The notes: generated from the sequence alone by a model not told the origin. 64,000 nucleotides of DNA from Psychrobacter sp. FDAARGOS_221 (GCF_002313155.2 NZ_NWFK02000001.1:1860001-1924000), one strand, 5' to 3'. Positions 18,146-28,369 are shown, counted from the first letter of the stretch. Program-made: numbers and translations.

Positions 18146-19828
18146 ATGATTAGGTCTCCGCGTATCCAGTCAATCGCTAAGCCATTGGCCAAACCATCGT
18201 TAGCATTGGCTTTAACCGCTTTACTCAGCATATCTTTAGTCGGGTGTGGTGATAAAGAAGCCGTCAATAATCAAAGTATTGACGATACCGTGCTAGCAGA
18301 GGACCAAAGTATTGTTATTAACAATACCGCAGAGCCTGAATCTATTGACCCGCATAAAGTTTCCGCTGTGCCTGAAGGCAACATCATTCGCCAGTTATTT
18401 ATTGGTCTGGTTGATACCGACCGTCAAGGTAAAACTGTGCCAGGTATGGCAGAGAGCTGGGAGAGTACCGACAATAAGGTCTGGACCTTCAAGCTACGTG
18501 ATGCCAAGTGGAGTAATGGCGACCCGGTGACGGCCGATGACTTTGTTTACAGTTGGCAGCGTTTGGTAGACCCAAATACCGCCTCGCCTTATGCCAGTTA
18601 CTTGGTCGATGCCAAAGTAAACGGTGCAGAAGCGGTAATGAATGGCAATGCCAGTGTCGATACCTTAGGTATCAAAGCACTTGATGACAAAACGGTACAG
18701 ATTACGTTGATTGAATCAGTGCCTTACTTCCCAGATATGCTAATTCACACCTCGACCAAACCGGTGCATAAAAACACCGTTGAGCAGTATGGTGATGATT
18801 GGACCAATGCCGATAATATTGTCGTCAATGGTCCTTATACCTTGAGTGATTGGCGAGTCAATGACCACATTGAGCTTAAGCGCAATCCGCAGTATTTTGA
18901 TGATGCCAATACGGTTATCGAAACCGTAACTATCCTTCCTATCTCTTCTCCAACGACTGACGTTTCTCGCTACAAAGCAGGTGAGGTGGACGTGAGCGCT
19001 GAAGTACCGCCAGAGCAATTTGACGATATCAAAGCGTCAATGGGTGATGAGCTTCGCGTTGCACCGCGTCTGTGTACCTATTACTACAAATACAACACGG
19101 TCAAACCGCCATTTAATGATGCGCGTGTTCGCCGTGCGTTAGCGCTTGCGTTAGACCGCGACATTATCGCTGAAAAAGTAATGGGGCAGGGGCAAGAGCC
19201 TGCTTATCAGCTGACACCGCCATCGACCAACGGTATGAATAACTTCACGCCGCAGTGGAAAGCGTGGAGCAAAGAGAAGCGTATCGAGGAGGCGAATAAA
19301 CTATTAACGCAGGCCGGTTATAGCGCTAGCAATCCGCTTAAGTTTGAACTGCTTTATAACACCAGTGACAACCACAAAAAAATCGCCGTCGCCTTCAGCT
19401 CTATTATCAAAGATGCGCTTGGCGATGACACGGTAGATATCGAGCTGGTGAACAAAGAATGGAAGACCTATCTAGATACGCGCCGTAATGGCAATTACGA
19501 CATCGCACGTTCGAGCTGGTGTGGTGACTATAACGAACCATCGTCATTCCTCAATACCTTAAAGACGGACAACACGAATAATCACGGTAAATATAGCAGT
19601 ATGCAGTTTGATAGCTTACTCAATCAAACACTGCTTGAGGGTGTGGACGCCAAACAGCGCGCCAGTTTGTATCAGCAAGCAGAAGCTCAGCTTGATACCG
19701 ATATGCCAAATTTAAATATGTTCCATTATGTAGGTGTTCGCTTGGTTAAACCGTATGTGATTGGCTTCCCAGACCAAGACCCGCTTGATGTGTGGCACAT
19801 GAAAGATGTGTCCATTGCAAAGCACTGA
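18146..19828 (+). CDS. oppA: Oligopeptide ABC transporter substrate-binding lipoprotein, copy 2
   Basis: This is a second periplasmic peptide-binding protein for the same importer. The ATG at 18146 follows AAGGAC and yields a lipoprotein signal ending LVGC (Cys34); the ATG at 18098 has no ribosome site. The 560-residue mature-type sequence follows copy 1 nearly position by position (TAEPESIDPHKVSAVPEGN, KLRDAKWSNGDPVTADDF, NARDxxx-type C-lobe, WCGDYNEPSSFLN). Its codon use is slightly more GC-rich. The gene is bracketed by two inverted copies of a palindromic repeat. The two copies may differ in peptide preference. Confidence 0.93.
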   Translation: MIRSPRIQSIAKPLAKPSLALALTALLSISLVGCGDKEAVNNQSIDDTVLAEDQSIVINNTAEPESIDPHKVSAVPEGNIIRQLFIGLVDTDRQGKTVPGMAESWESTDNKVWTFKLRDAKWSNGDPVTADDFVYSWQRLVDPNTASPYASYLVDAKVNGAEAVMNGNASVDTLGIKALDDKTVQITLIESVPYFPDMLIHTSTKPVHKNTVEQYGDDWTNADNIVVNGPYTLSDWRVNDHIELKRNPQYFDDANTVIETVTILPISSPTTDVSRYKAGEVDVSAEVPPEQFDDIKASMGDELRVAPRLCTYYYKYNTVKPPFNDARVRRALALALDRDIIAEKVMGQGQEPAYQLTPPSTNGMNNFTPQWKAWSKEKRIEEANKLLTQAGYSASNPLKFELLYNTSDNHKKIAVAFSSIIKDALGDDTVDIELVNKEWKTYLDTRRNGNYDIARSSWCGDYNEPSSFLNTLKTDNTNNHGKYSSMQFDSLLNQTLLEGVDAKQRASLYQQAEAQLDTDMPNLNMFHYVGVRLVKPYVIGFPDQDPLDVWHMKDVSIAKH

Positions 19829-19853
19829 TAAATCGTAAGTAATAAGCACAAAA

Positions 19854-19960
19854 TATAGTCAGCGAAATACTAAACGGTTACGGTGTTAACCTCGCTAAGC
19901 CTACATTTGTAGTACTTGCGCTCGGTTGCCTTGTAACCATTGTAGATTTCTTTGACTATA
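19854..19960 (-). repeat. 107-bp palindromic repeat (MITE-like), copy 2, inverted
   Basis: Ends are TATAGTCA and TGACTATA, a perfect 8-bp terminal inverted repeat. It is the reverse-complement orientation of the copy at 17965-18072, with few substitutions and one small indel. It lies between oppA copy 2 and oppB, in a position where an RNA hairpin would sit inside the operon message. Confidence 0.87.
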
Positions 19961-20077
19961 AGAATGACAGATTAACGGACTATTGATAACTAGAGCGTAC
20001 GTTTTAACTAAATCAACGGCCACAACGCCGCAAACAGTTACCACTACGCAAATAGGATTACTTTAAACAGAGGGTTT

Positions 20078-20998
20078 ATGTTAAAGCTTATATTTCGGCG
20101 GTTATTAGAAGCCATTCCGACCATGTTTATCCTTATTACTGTGTCGTTTTTTATGATGCGCTTGGCTCCAGGTAGTCCTTTTAGTGGTGAGCGTAGCTTT
20201 TCTCCAGCGGTCATGGCCAACATTGAAGCCAAGTATCATCTAAATGACCCGATGTGGCTACAGTATGTGAACTACTTAAAGCAGATTATGGTGGGCGACT
20301 TCGGTCCGTCTTTTAAATACAAAGACTACACCGTCAACGAGCTATTGGCTCAGTCGCTGCCCGTATCTATCGAGCTTGGTTTGTACGCCTTTATCTTAGC
20401 CGTCGTACTTGGGCTGATATTTGGTATCGTGGCGGCGCTTAAGCAGAACTCATGGATTGATTATATCGTGATGGCGTTTGCCAACATTGGTGTGGTGATT
20501 CCAAGTTTTGTGAAAGCCCCATTATTGGTGCTTATCTTCGCCATTACCTTAAAGTGGCTGCCAGGTGGTGGTTGGAACGATGGCGCTATACAAAACCTTA
20601 TCTTACCGGTGACCGCGCTGGCCTTGGCTTATGTCGCCAGTATTGCTCGTATTATGCGTGGCTCGATGATTGAGGTGATGAACAGCCAATACATCCGTAC
20701 CGCACGCTCCAAAGGTTTACCGATGCAGCGCATCGTGCTCAAGCACGCACTGCGTCCGGCGCTGCTGCCTGTTATTTCTTATTTAGGCCCTGCGTTTGTG
20801 GGTATTATCACCGGTTCAATTGTGATTGAGACCATCTTTGGTCTGCCCGGTATTGGTCAATTATTCGTTAACGGTGCACTAAACCGTGACTACGGCATGG
20901 TGCTGAGTCTGACGATTTTGGTTGGTGTATTAACCATCGCCTTTAATGCCATCGTCGATATTTTGTATGCCGTTATCGACCCACAAATTAAATATTAA
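20078..20998 (+). CDS. oppB: Oligopeptide ABC transporter permease
   Basis: This inner-membrane channel subunit pairs with OppC. The 306 residues equal the E. coli OppB length. It starts MLKLIFRRLLEAIPTMFIL, has six membrane segments, and carries the cytoplasmic EAA loop IRTARSKGLPMQRIVLKHA (about 206-224) that contacts the ATPases. The GAGGG ribosome site precedes the ATG. It begins about 120 bases after the palindromic repeat and is followed by oppC. Confidence 0.96.
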   Translation: MLKLIFRRLLEAIPTMFILITVSFFMMRLAPGSPFSGERSFSPAVMANIEAKYHLNDPMWLQYVNYLKQIMVGDFGPSFKYKDYTVNELLAQSLPVSIELGLYAFILAVVLGLIFGIVAALKQNSWIDYIVMAFANIGVVIPSFVKAPLLVLIFAITLKWLPGGGWNDGAIQNLILPVTALALAYVASIARIMRGSMIEVMNSQYIRTARSKGLPMQRIVLKHALRPALLPVISYLGPAFVGIITGSIVIETIFGLPGIGQLFVNGALNRDYGMVLSLTILVGVLTIAFNAIVDILYAVIDPQIKY

Positions 20999-21119
20999 AT
21001 GTCTGTGAGTAAGTCTCAGGTACGTTAAAAGAGGCGCACGATTTGTCCTCACTATTAATGACCCAAGAGCTCTTAAACACCTTAATTTAAATAGCAAGAT
21101 TTAAGCAACAAGGACGACT

Positions 21120-22025
21120 ATGAGTGTTATCACTGATAAGCCAATTGATTTAATAGAGCCAACCGCTCAGGCAGTTAAGGGTAGAAGCCTATGGCAGGAT
21201 GCATGGCGTCGTTTTTACAAAAACAAAGCCGCCATTGCCAGTTTAGTGATCTTATTTTTGGTCACCTTATTCGTGCTTTTTGTACCTATGTTTGCACCAT
21301 TTGGCTATGCAGAAACCGATTGGGGTTATATGCAGGGTGCGCCCTCATTAGAGAACAAGCACTATTTCGGTACCGACTCTCTTGGGCGTGACCTGTTAGT
21401 GCGTACTGCGATTGGCGGGCGTATTTCTCTGTTAGTCGGTATTGCCGGTGCAACCGTTGCGGTATTATTTGGTACGGTTTATGGCGCAACCTCAGGTTAC
21501 TTAGGTGGCAAAATCGACGCAGTGATGATGCGCTTTTTGGAAATTCTAAACGCTTTCCCATTCATGTTCTTCGTGATTCTGCTAGTGACTATTTTTGGTC
21601 GTAACTTGATGCTGATTTTCGTAGCGATTGGCCTTGTGTCATGGCTAGATGTGGCGCGTATTGTGCGTGGTCAAACTCTAAGCCTTAAGAGCAAAGAGTT
21701 TATTGAAGCGGCACATGTCGGCGGTGTGTCTGGTTTTAACATCATCATGCGTCATATTGTGCCAAACGTGTTGGGTGTGGTTGTGGTCTATGCCTCACTA
21801 TTAGTGCCAAGCATGATTTTGTTTGAATCTTTCTTAAGTTTCTTAGGCTTGGGTGTGCAAGAGCCGATGACCAGTTGGGGTGCGCTATTGCAAGAAGGCT
21901 CACAAACCATGCAGGTTGCACCGTGGCAGATTTTGATTCCTTCGGTATTTTTGGTTGTGACGCTGTTCTGTTTTAACTTTATTGGTGATGGTCTGCGTGA
22001 TGCGTTTGACCCGAAAGACCGTTAA
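21120..22025 (+). CDS. oppC: Oligopeptide ABC transporter permease
   Basis: This second channel subunit has 301 residues, six membrane segments and the OppC N-terminal domain ([14 protein letters not shown], about 25-38). [15 protein letters not shown] (about 81-95) is the family's conserved periplasmic segment, and the EAA loop reads [17 protein letters not shown] (about 191-207). AAGGACGACT precedes the ATG. It is separated from oppB by 121 bases and followed directly by oppD, all co-directional. Confidence 0.96.
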   Translation: MSVITDKPIDLIEPTAQAVKGRSLWQDAWRRFYKNKAAIASLVILFLVTLFVLFVPMFAPFGYAETDWGYMQGAPSLENKHYFGTDSLGRDLLVRTAIGGRISLLVGIAGATVAVLFGTVYGATSGYLGGKIDAVMMRFLEILNAFPFMFFVILLVTIFGRNLMLIFVAIGLVSWLDVARIVRGQTLSLKSKEFIEAAHVGGVSGFNIIMRHIVPNVLGVVVVYASLLVPSMILFESFLSFLGLGVQEPMTSWGALLQEGSQTMQVAPWQILIPSVFLVVTLFCFNFIGDGLRDAFDPKDR

Positions 22026-22096
22026 TACAGCAACTAGCCAATTCCAATTATCTGACAGTATTGCAATCGTCAGAAGCCAAAATAGGTAGACTTATT

Positions 22097-23194
22097 ATGA
22101 CAGCACAACACAACACGATAGGACAACAAGCGAGCGCTCAAAAGAGCCTCATTGATAGCTCGATAGCGAGCGCCCCTGAGTTATTACAGGTGAAAGATTT
22201 ATCCGTAAAATTCAGCACCGAAGATGGTGAAGTAACCGCCGTTAACGGTCTAAATTTTAATCTACACCAAGGCGAGACCTTGGGTATCGTTGGTGAGTCG
22301 GGCTCAGGTAAATCACAAACTGCCTTTGCCATTATGGGTCTGTTGGCCAAGAATGGTAAAACCAACGGCTCGGTATTGTTTGAAGGGCGTGAGTTATTAG
22401 GCTTATCGGAAAAAGAGCTGAATAGACTGCGCGCCGAGCAAGTGTCGATGATCTTCCAAGACCCAATGACCTCGCTTAATCCGTACATGAAGATTGGTGA
22501 TCAGCTGGCCGAGGTGCTGATTTTGCACAAAGGGATGAGCAAGAAGGACGCGTGGGAAGAAGCCATCAAGATGCTTGATGCGGTGAAGATTCCAGAAGCA
22601 CGCAAGCGTATTGGCATGTATCCGCATGAATTCTCAGGCGGTATGCGTCAGCGTGTGATGATTGCGATGGCACTGTTATGTCGCCCTAAGTTATTGATTG
22701 CCGATGAGCCAACCACCGCACTGGATGTAACGGTACAAGCACAAATCATGACGCTGATGAATGAGCTGAAGCGTGACTTTGGTACCACTATTATCATGAT
22801 TACCCATGATTTGGGTGTGGTTGCCGGTATCTGTGATCGCGTCTTGGTGATGTATGCCGGACGCACCATGGCCTATGGTGAAACCGACGATGTTTTTTAT
22901 AACCCAAGCCATCCTTATACCAAAGGCTTGCTGCGTGCGATTCCACGCTTAGACAATACCAGTGGCCACCTAGAGACGATTCCAGGCAGTCCGCCAAACT
23001 TGCTTAATCTACCAGCCGGTTGTCCTTTCTACGAGCGCTGCACCTATGCGATGGATATCTGTAAAGATGTACCGCCACCATTGGAGTTCTTACCACACGA
23101 GCGTCAACGTGCGTGTCACTGGAAATCAGAAGATGTCGCCAAAACGGAACCAAAAGATGCACAAGCGCAAGTTGTGACAGGGATGGAGGGATAA
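22097..23194 (+). CDS. oppD: Oligopeptide ABC transporter ATPase
   Basis: This cytoplasmic ATPase works with OppF to power peptide uptake. It has Walker [10 protein letters not shown], signature FSGGMRQRV, Walker [13 protein letters not shown] and the switch HDLGVV. The C-terminal oligopeptide-transporter extension has the cysteine cluster [14 protein letters not shown], which in related DppD proteins binds a metal or Fe-S centre. ATG 22097 is preferred to the TTG at 22061, because the preceding codons are unrelated to the family and AGGT precedes the ATG. The stop is four bases before the oppF ATG. Confidence 0.95.
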   Translation: MTAQHNTIGQQASAQKSLIDSSIASAPELLQVKDLSVKFSTEDGEVTAVNGLNFNLHQGETLGIVGESGSGKSQTAFAIMGLLAKNGKTNGSVLFEGRELLGLSEKELNRLRAEQVSMIFQDPMTSLNPYMKIGDQLAEVLILHKGMSKKDAWEEAIKMLDAVKIPEARKRIGMYPHEFSGGMRQRVMIAMALLCRPKLLIADEPTTALDVTVQAQIMTLMNELKRDFGTTIIMITHDLGVVAGICDRVLVMYAGRTMAYGETDDVFYNPSHPYTKGLLRAIPRLDNTSGHLETIPGSPPNLLNLPAGCPFYERCTYAMDICKDVPPPLEFLPHERQRACHWKSEDVAKTEPKDAQAQVVTGMEG

Positions 23195-23197
23195 GCC

Positions 23198-24232
23198 ATG
23201 ACACAGACAACGAAGATTAACGTGGTAAATGACGCGCCTTTATTACAAGTAAGGGATGTGGTGACCAGCTTTGATATCAAGCAAAAGGGCAGTTATTTTT
23301 GGCAAAAGCCAGCGACGCTAAAGGCGGTTAATGGTGTGTCTTTTGACTTATATGCTGGCGAGACCTTAGGTGTGGTCGGTGAGTCGGGCTGTGGTAAATC
23401 AACCTTGGCGCGTACCATCATTGGACTGGTCAAAGCCCGTTCAGGCAGTATCAAATTCAACGGTCAAGAAATCATGGGCGCCTCTAAAAAGCAGATGCGC
23501 TTAACCCGTAAAGACATTCAAATGATTTTCCAAGACCCACTGGCATCACTGAACCCACGTATGACAGTGGGCGATATTATCGCTGAGCCACTGCGTACTT
23601 ATTATCCTAAAAAGCCCAAGGCTGAAGTGGAGCAAGAAGTACGCGATATGATGACTAAAGTGGGCTTACTTGCCAACCAAGTAAACCGCTATCCGCATGA
23701 GTTCTCAGGTGGTCAGTGTCAGCGTATTGGTATCGCGCGTGCGCTTATCTTACGTCCAAAGCTGATTATTTGTGATGAGCCGGTATCTGCACTCGACGTG
23801 TCGATTCAGGCGCAGGTGATAAACCTACTGCAAGAAGTACAAAAAGAGATGGGCTTGGCACTTATCTTTATTGCGCATGATTTGTCAGTGGTGAAGCACA
23901 TCTCAGACCGTGTACTGGTGATGTATTTAGGTAATGCGGTCGAGCTTGGTATCGATAAAGCGGTGTATGGCCATCCAACCCATCCTTACACCAAAGCATT
24001 GATGTCAGCTGTGCCGATTCCTGATCCTGAGATTGAGCGTAACAAGACCATTGAGCTGTTAGAAGGTGACCTGCCCAGTCCGATTAATCCGCCGTCAGGG
24101 TGTGCGTTCCGTACCCGTTGTCCGATTGCTGATGATGGCTGTGCTCAAACCAAACCGGTGTTAGAAGGTACGGCTGAGCATCAAGTTGCTTGTTTAAAAA
24201 ATAAAGTGGCGGGTGTGCATGAGGTCGCTTAA
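23198..24232 (+). CDS. oppF: Oligopeptide ABC transporter ATPase
   Basis: This partner ATPase of OppD has Walker A GESGCGKST, signature FSGGQCQRIGIARAL, Walker B LIICDEPVSALD and the H-switch AHDLSVVKH. The C-terminal segment CAFRTRCPIADDGC supplies the conserved cysteines. The 344 residues are typical. GGAGGG lies just upstream, at the end of oppD, so the two are tightly coupled. It ends the opp operon. Confidence 0.95.
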   Translation: MTQTTKINVVNDAPLLQVRDVVTSFDIKQKGSYFWQKPATLKAVNGVSFDLYAGETLGVVGESGCGKSTLARTIIGLVKARSGSIKFNGQEIMGASKKQMRLTRKDIQMIFQDPLASLNPRMTVGDIIAEPLRTYYPKKPKAEVEQEVRDMMTKVGLLANQVNRYPHEFSGGQCQRIGIARALILRPKLIICDEPVSALDVSIQAQVINLLQEVQKEMGLALIFIAHDLSVVKHISDRVLVMYLGNAVELGIDKAVYGHPTHPYTKALMSAVPIPDPEIERNKTIELLEGDLPSPINPPSGCAFRTRCPIADDGCAQTKPVLEGTAEHQVACLKNKVAGVHEVA

Positions 24233-24349
24233 TAAAGCGACTGACCACAGCACTGCCTGATACAAAATACGAGGTGTTTGATAAAAATAGATTGCTACTA
24301 CATAGACTATGCAGTAATATTAAATCATTAATAATCATAGGGAAATGAC

Positions 24350-25108
24350 ATGCAAGTCAATCAACAACCACAAAAACACTCATCAAATTTCGTTAAGTCT
24401 AACGCTAAATCACTGCTATTCGGTAGTTTGGCAGTTGCTGCTTTAGGACTATCAGGCTGTGCAACTTCTGAAGTATTAAACTCAGGTAGTAGCAGCACCC
24501 GTACTACCAGTGCCACTCAAGTATTGGTCGAAGATCAACTGGTTGCTTTTGGTCGTCCGGCTACAGCGTTACCAAATATGCCGGCCAGTAGTGTGGTCAT
24601 CGTTGGTGAAAAGAACAGCTATGTGCTGAGTCAAGGCGGCCCAGAGATGGTTAAGCTGCTAACCAACCTAACCCCACAAAATATCCGTGTCGACAATGAA
24701 ATGAGCTTTTATTCACCGAACAATGACGGACATTTCCAAGGTGAAATGAAGCTGTCTTATGCCAAGCTGAAAGATGAGTTTAAGCGCAGTGACTATCAGT
24801 TCTTCTTACAAAGTGGTGGTAAGGAATGTACCGATGCCAGCGATGAGCGTATTCAAGCGCAGCGCTTCTGCTTTACTATTCCTATCAAAGGCGGGGTCTA
24901 TCCTGCGGTCAGTAATCTGAGTCTGATTCAGTCAAAATACAATGCGTTGACCAAGCCATATCCAGTCTCTATCTATACCAAGACTGAAACCACACGTACC
25001 ACCAATGATGGCGCAACGACAGCTGGTAAGCTGGTAATGTTACCGTTTGCTTTGGCGTTTGATGTGGTGACTTTCCCATTCCAGCTATTAGATGCGGCAA
25101 GCAAGTAG
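24350..25108 (+). CDS. Putative lipoprotein, 252 aa
   Basis: The N-terminus has a basic region, a hydrophobic core and lipobox LSGC (Cys37), so it is probably outer-membrane or inner-membrane anchored. The mature part has a polar Ser/Thr linker and then an unrecognised domain containing a likely disulfide pair (GGKECTDASD, QRFCFTI). The C-terminus KLVMLPFALAFDVVTFPFQ resembles the end of YceK/YidQ-type lipoproteins. AGGGAAATGAC supports the start. It lies just after opp and could be co-expressed, but a 117-base gap separates them. Confidence 0.75.
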   Translation: MQVNQQPQKHSSNFVKSNAKSLLFGSLAVAALGLSGCATSEVLNSGSSSTRTTSATQVLVEDQLVAFGRPATALPNMPASSVVIVGEKNSYVLSQGGPEMVKLLTNLTPQNIRVDNEMSFYSPNNDGHFQGEMKLSYAKLKDEFKRSDYQFFLQSGGKECTDASDERIQAQRFCFTIPIKGGVYPAVSNLSLIQSKYNALTKPYPVSIYTKTETTRTTNDGATTAGKLVMLPFALAFDVVTFPFQLLDAASK

Positions 25109-25200
25109 CTCAGCAGCCAAGCAGTAAGCTCATTAGCTAAGTGCTAGGTAAATGATGCCCCAATATCGATAAAAAAGCAGAATGGTTAGGAAGTATAAAA

Positions 25201-25758
25201 ATGACTAGAGGTATAAAGACGTTGGCTGTGGCGCTGGCTTCGCTGTTAACGATTAGTGGCTGCGCAACCCTCAAAGAGGTACAGGAGCGAAATATAGAAA
25301 AACAAGCTATGAGAAGCTTGCCTACAGCCGAAGAGTATCAGGATATCTTGGATGCGGTTAAAACCATTCAGCCTACTACGTTAGTGGGTTCGGAAAAACC
25401 CAAGCGTTGGCTGTTGGTCAATGAAACGCCACCGCTATTTGGTAATGCTGAAAACGAAAAAGAGTATTTGGATGTGGATAGTCCTTACCGCTCAAGCAAT
25501 GTGGCATTTGGTGACGTGAAGAGTGTGAAAGCCAGTGGCGCGTATACTGATACCAGTTATCGCGTATTTTGTGAGGATGGTTACTATCGAGCCTATACAG
25601 TCACTCAATATACTCGAAACCATAATAAGATACCGTGGCTATTGTCACGCAGTGACGATCATGACACAGGTGTGTTTGATCATCATATTAAAATGGCGAA
25701 GCATATCTGTGCGCTATCTGGATTCTATAAAGGTATGCCAGACTCTAGCAAAAAATAA
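25201..25758 (+). CDS. Putative lipoprotein, 185 aa
   Basis: A short signal with lipobox ISGC (Cys21) is followed by a helical, charged region (LKEVQERNIEKQAMRSLPTAEE). A C-terminal domain follows, with cysteines in VFCEDG and HICALSG that may form a disulfide. No family is recognised. TTAGGAAG precedes the ATG. It follows another lipoprotein gene on the same strand after 92 bases, and a strong terminator closes the pair. Confidence 0.7.
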   Translation: MTRGIKTLAVALASLLTISGCATLKEVQERNIEKQAMRSLPTAEEYQDILDAVKTIQPTTLVGSEKPKRWLLVNETPPLFGNAENEKEYLDVDSPYRSSNVAFGDVKSVKASGAYTDTSYRVFCEDGYYRAYTVTQYTRNHNKIPWLLSRSDDHDTGVFDHHIKMAKHICALSGFYKGMPDSSKK

Positions 25759-25822
25759 CTGCATGCTTATGATTGGCTGCTCATTAGAGCAGTGACTCAT
25801 TAAAGTGAAAAACTAGTCTATT

Positions 25823-25858
25823 AAAAAAGCCCCAAGCGTCATGTTTGGGGCTTTTTTT
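25823..25858 (+). terminator. Rho-independent terminator
   Basis: AAAAAAGCCCCAA pairs with TTTGGGGCTTTTTTT around a short loop. It ends the lipoprotein pair and faces the convergent DUF2798 gene, so it may serve both. Confidence 0.92.
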
Positions 25859-25888
25859 ATCTAATATGTGCGGTGTTGCTGATGAGCG

Positions 25889-26158
25889 TTACTCATCATC
25901 ATGGAAGTCAATACGGGTCAGCACCTTAGTCTGGACCAGATACGCACACACATAGGCACTGGGCCAAGCGAATGCAAACGAGGTGCCCCATGAACGCAGC
26001 AACTCGTGAAAGAACTGATCGCTATAGCCTTGTTTTACCAAAATAAGTGCGGCTGAAATAATCAGCGACATCAATAGCGCCATCAGACCAGTAAAGATGA
26101 GACGCTGATATTTGCGGTGAATCCGCAAAACAGTCGACTGAGATCTATGGGTTGTCAT
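25889..26158 (-). CDS. DUF2798 membrane protein, 89 aa
   Basis: Two membrane segments (about 22-42, LIFTGLMALLMSLIISAALIL split by family pattern, and 57-78 with WGTSFAFAWPSAYVCAYLV) match the DUF2798 fold, whose WxxxxxxxxPxA motif is present. The C-terminus is charged. The function is not known. The ribosome site is weak. The gene stands alone, convergent with the lipoproteins. Confidence 0.8.
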   Translation of the reverse strand: MTTHRSQSTVLRIHRKYQRLIFTGLMALLMSLIISAALILVKQGYSDQFFHELLRSWGTSFAFAWPSAYVCAYLVQTKVLTRIDFHDDE

Positions 26159-26428
26159 TTATGTTAGCCCTATCATTTTTGTCTTGTATTTTAGTACTGA
26201 TTATTGTGATTTTGTATGGCAATTGGTTATGGTGTTTGCGATTAAGCATAACTGATTTGTCAGCAATGATTAAATTGTTAATTTTAATAATTGCGATTAA
26301 CAAAAGGTCAGCGTAACTATTACGGGCTACACAGCGAGGTTATCTTCATTTAAGTGCAGACAGGTTTAAAGAGCAATCAGGTTAAAACCATCAGGCTAAA
26401 AAAACAAACAGACTAAACAGCAAACAAG

Positions 26429-27478
26429 TTATACACCAGTCAACTGCGTCATTAGCTCATGCACCGATAACGCTTGCACCTGACTTACGCCTTGCCCAGC
26501 CCATAGCGACATATATTCTGGATTGCTGGCTTGTGCAGCAGCCGCTCGCATCGGCTTGGTCATGGCATTGAGTTGTGGATACGCAGGCAGGCTAGTGTTG
26601 TCATAGGCAGCAAATTGTTCAAGATAATCATTTACCAAGCCGCGAGCTTGTTTGCCAGAGAATAAACGTGTTAATCGGGTGCGCCCATCACGCTGACCAT
26701 TGGCTACTTTGAGCAGTTCGCTCTTGTAGGTGGCGCTGATACCACTTTCAGTGGTGGTCAAAAATACTGTACCCATCTGTGCCAACGCTGCGCCTGCGGT
26801 CTGTACCGCCTTAATGGCATCAGCAGTCATAATCCCACCGGCAGCGATAAGCGGCACATCAGTGATGGCTTTGGTTTGGCTAATTAAAACTAATAACCCC
26901 ATTGGATCTTGCTCACTTTGTGCAAGCCAACCGCCGCGGTGACCACCGGCTTCAGCCCCTTGCACACAGACCGCATCGGCGCCGATATCTGCCCAGGCTT
27001 TGGCTTCTAACGGATGGTTTGCTGTGCCTACCACTTTGGTTCCGACCGCATGTAACACATCGACCTGTGCTTGGCTGATAATACCAAAGGTAAAACTGGC
27101 CACCGCTACTGGATTGTCTAGCAACACTTGAAACTGCTCATCAAACAGCTGAGCAGGCTTATCGGCCAATACGGGCTCAATGCTTGCCTTCTGATAATAG
27201 CCGCTTAACCAGTCCGGCATCGATGTATCAAAAGTAGTGGATTCTGCTGCGGATAGCACCATTAAATTCACCGCAAACGGCTTGTCTGTCAGTGCTTTGA
27301 TTTGGTTAATCTGCTCATTAATGGTATCAGGCGCTGTCATTCCAGCACCCAAGCTGCCCAATCCGCCAAAGTTACTCACCGCAGCGATCAGCTTAGGTGT
27401 GGTTGCACCGCCTGCCATCGGGGCTTGGACGATGGGGCAGGTTAGGTTCAGGGTCGTGAGTAGGTTGTCGGTGCTCAT
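26429..27478 (-). CDS. Nitronate monooxygenase (class I NMO-like)
   Basis: This FMN-dependent TIM-barrel enzyme oxidises alkyl nitronates to carbonyls and nitrite; in bacteria it detoxifies propionate-3-nitronate. The 349 residues show PIVQAPMAGGATTPKL at the start, GGLGSLGAGM, AEAGGHRGGW with the catalytic His (about 179) and AAGGIMTADAIKA for phosphate binding. These fit the family. Other 2-nitropropane dioxygenase-like enzymes (FabK-type enoyl reductases) share the fold, so the substrate is inferred. Confidence 0.88.
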   Translation of the reverse strand: MSTDNLLTTLNLTCPIVQAPMAGGATTPKLIAAVSNFGGLGSLGAGMTAPDTINEQINQIKALTDKPFAVNLMVLSAAESTTFDTSMPDWLSGYYQKASIEPVLADKPAQLFDEQFQVLLDNPVAVASFTFGIISQAQVDVLHAVGTKVVGTANHPLEAKAWADIGADAVCVQGAEAGGHRGGWLAQSEQDPMGLLVLISQTKAITDVPLIAAGGIMTADAIKAVQTAGAALAQMGTVFLTTTESGISATYKSELLKVANGQRDGRTRLTRLFSGKQARGLVNDYLEQFAAYDNTSLPAYPQLNAMTKPMRAAAAQASNPEYMSLWAGQGVSQVQALSVHELMTQLTGV

Positions 27479-27816
27479 AGTCTCTCCGCGGGTTGTGTTT
27501 GGCGATAGGCTGCTGCTTTAGCCGAGTGTTGGTCATTGCTACAATCGTCTGGGCTGATGTCACAGTCTAGCTATGGCTATTAGGCTTAGAGTTAGGATTA
27601 AGGTTACGGTTACGATTTACTTTAACAAAAATCGGGCGGTTAGCGGTGATAATACTGTTTATTTAGTTGCGAAATACACAATTGCGGTCCGTCATTAACT
27701 ATCCAAACAGTGATCATTCAGTGTTTAATAATAAATCCAATCAAGCTGGCTAAAGAACTGTGGCTGTGTTAAAAATGAATCATACCAACCTGTCTTTGAG
27801 CGATTAGGATTTAACC
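27479..27816. other. Divergent intergenic region
   Basis: About 340 bases between nitronate monooxygenase and the next gene. A degenerate GTTA-rich run (27585-27615) consists of short GGTTA/GGATTA-like repeats. No supported gene or clear promoter was seen. Confidence 0.4.
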
Positions 27817-28245
27817 ATGGCATCTAAGAAATTTCTGCTCGTCTTCACACCGTATCTGCTGATTTATATCGGTTATATCCTTTATGAGCTCACCGTTGCT
27901 AATAATGCTGATGTTAAGGGGTGGTGGCCGCTGGCTTTACTGGTGACAGCCTTGTTCCATGGCATCGTGAGCAGGGTGTATTGTGCTATTGATCGTCGTC
28001 AGCCATCGTCTTATGGCTACACCGCGCTTTATGGCGTGCTGTTTACGCTGCCTTTTATCGGGCTGCTGTTGATGAATAAGCTATGGCAGCCGATTGATTG
28101 GTATGCCGTAAATACTGGGCAGGCTGAGCTGACCATGACCCAAGCCGTAGTCAACAGTATCTTTTATTTGCCGATTATGGCGGCTCTGATTTTATTGAGT
28201 CACTTTATTATCAGGCAGGTGGTGCGTGCCAAGGCTGATCGTTAA
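27817..28245 (+). CDS. Hypothetical inner-membrane protein, 142 aa
   Basis: Four membrane segments fill the protein (LLVFTPYLLIYIGYILY, WWPLALLVTALFHGIV, YTALYGVLFTLPFIGLLLM, VVNSIFYLPIMAALILL). The C-terminus is basic. AGGAT precedes the ATG. No family or partner is recognised; it is followed by another small envelope protein on the same strand. Confidence 0.7.
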   Translation: MASKKFLLVFTPYLLIYIGYILYELTVANNADVKGWWPLALLVTALFHGIVSRVYCAIDRRQPSSYGYTALYGVLFTLPFIGLLLMNKLWQPIDWYAVNTGQAELTMTQAVVNSIFYLPIMAALILLSHFIIRQVVRAKADR

Positions 28246-28369
28246 ATCAAGTTGAAAAACCGACTGATTTATATCACCAGTCAAGCGGCTTCAATGTTAA
28301 TAAGCTATCTAAAACACTTTAGCAGCGAACATCATCACACAGCGCTAACCATAGGAAACCTATCCCATC

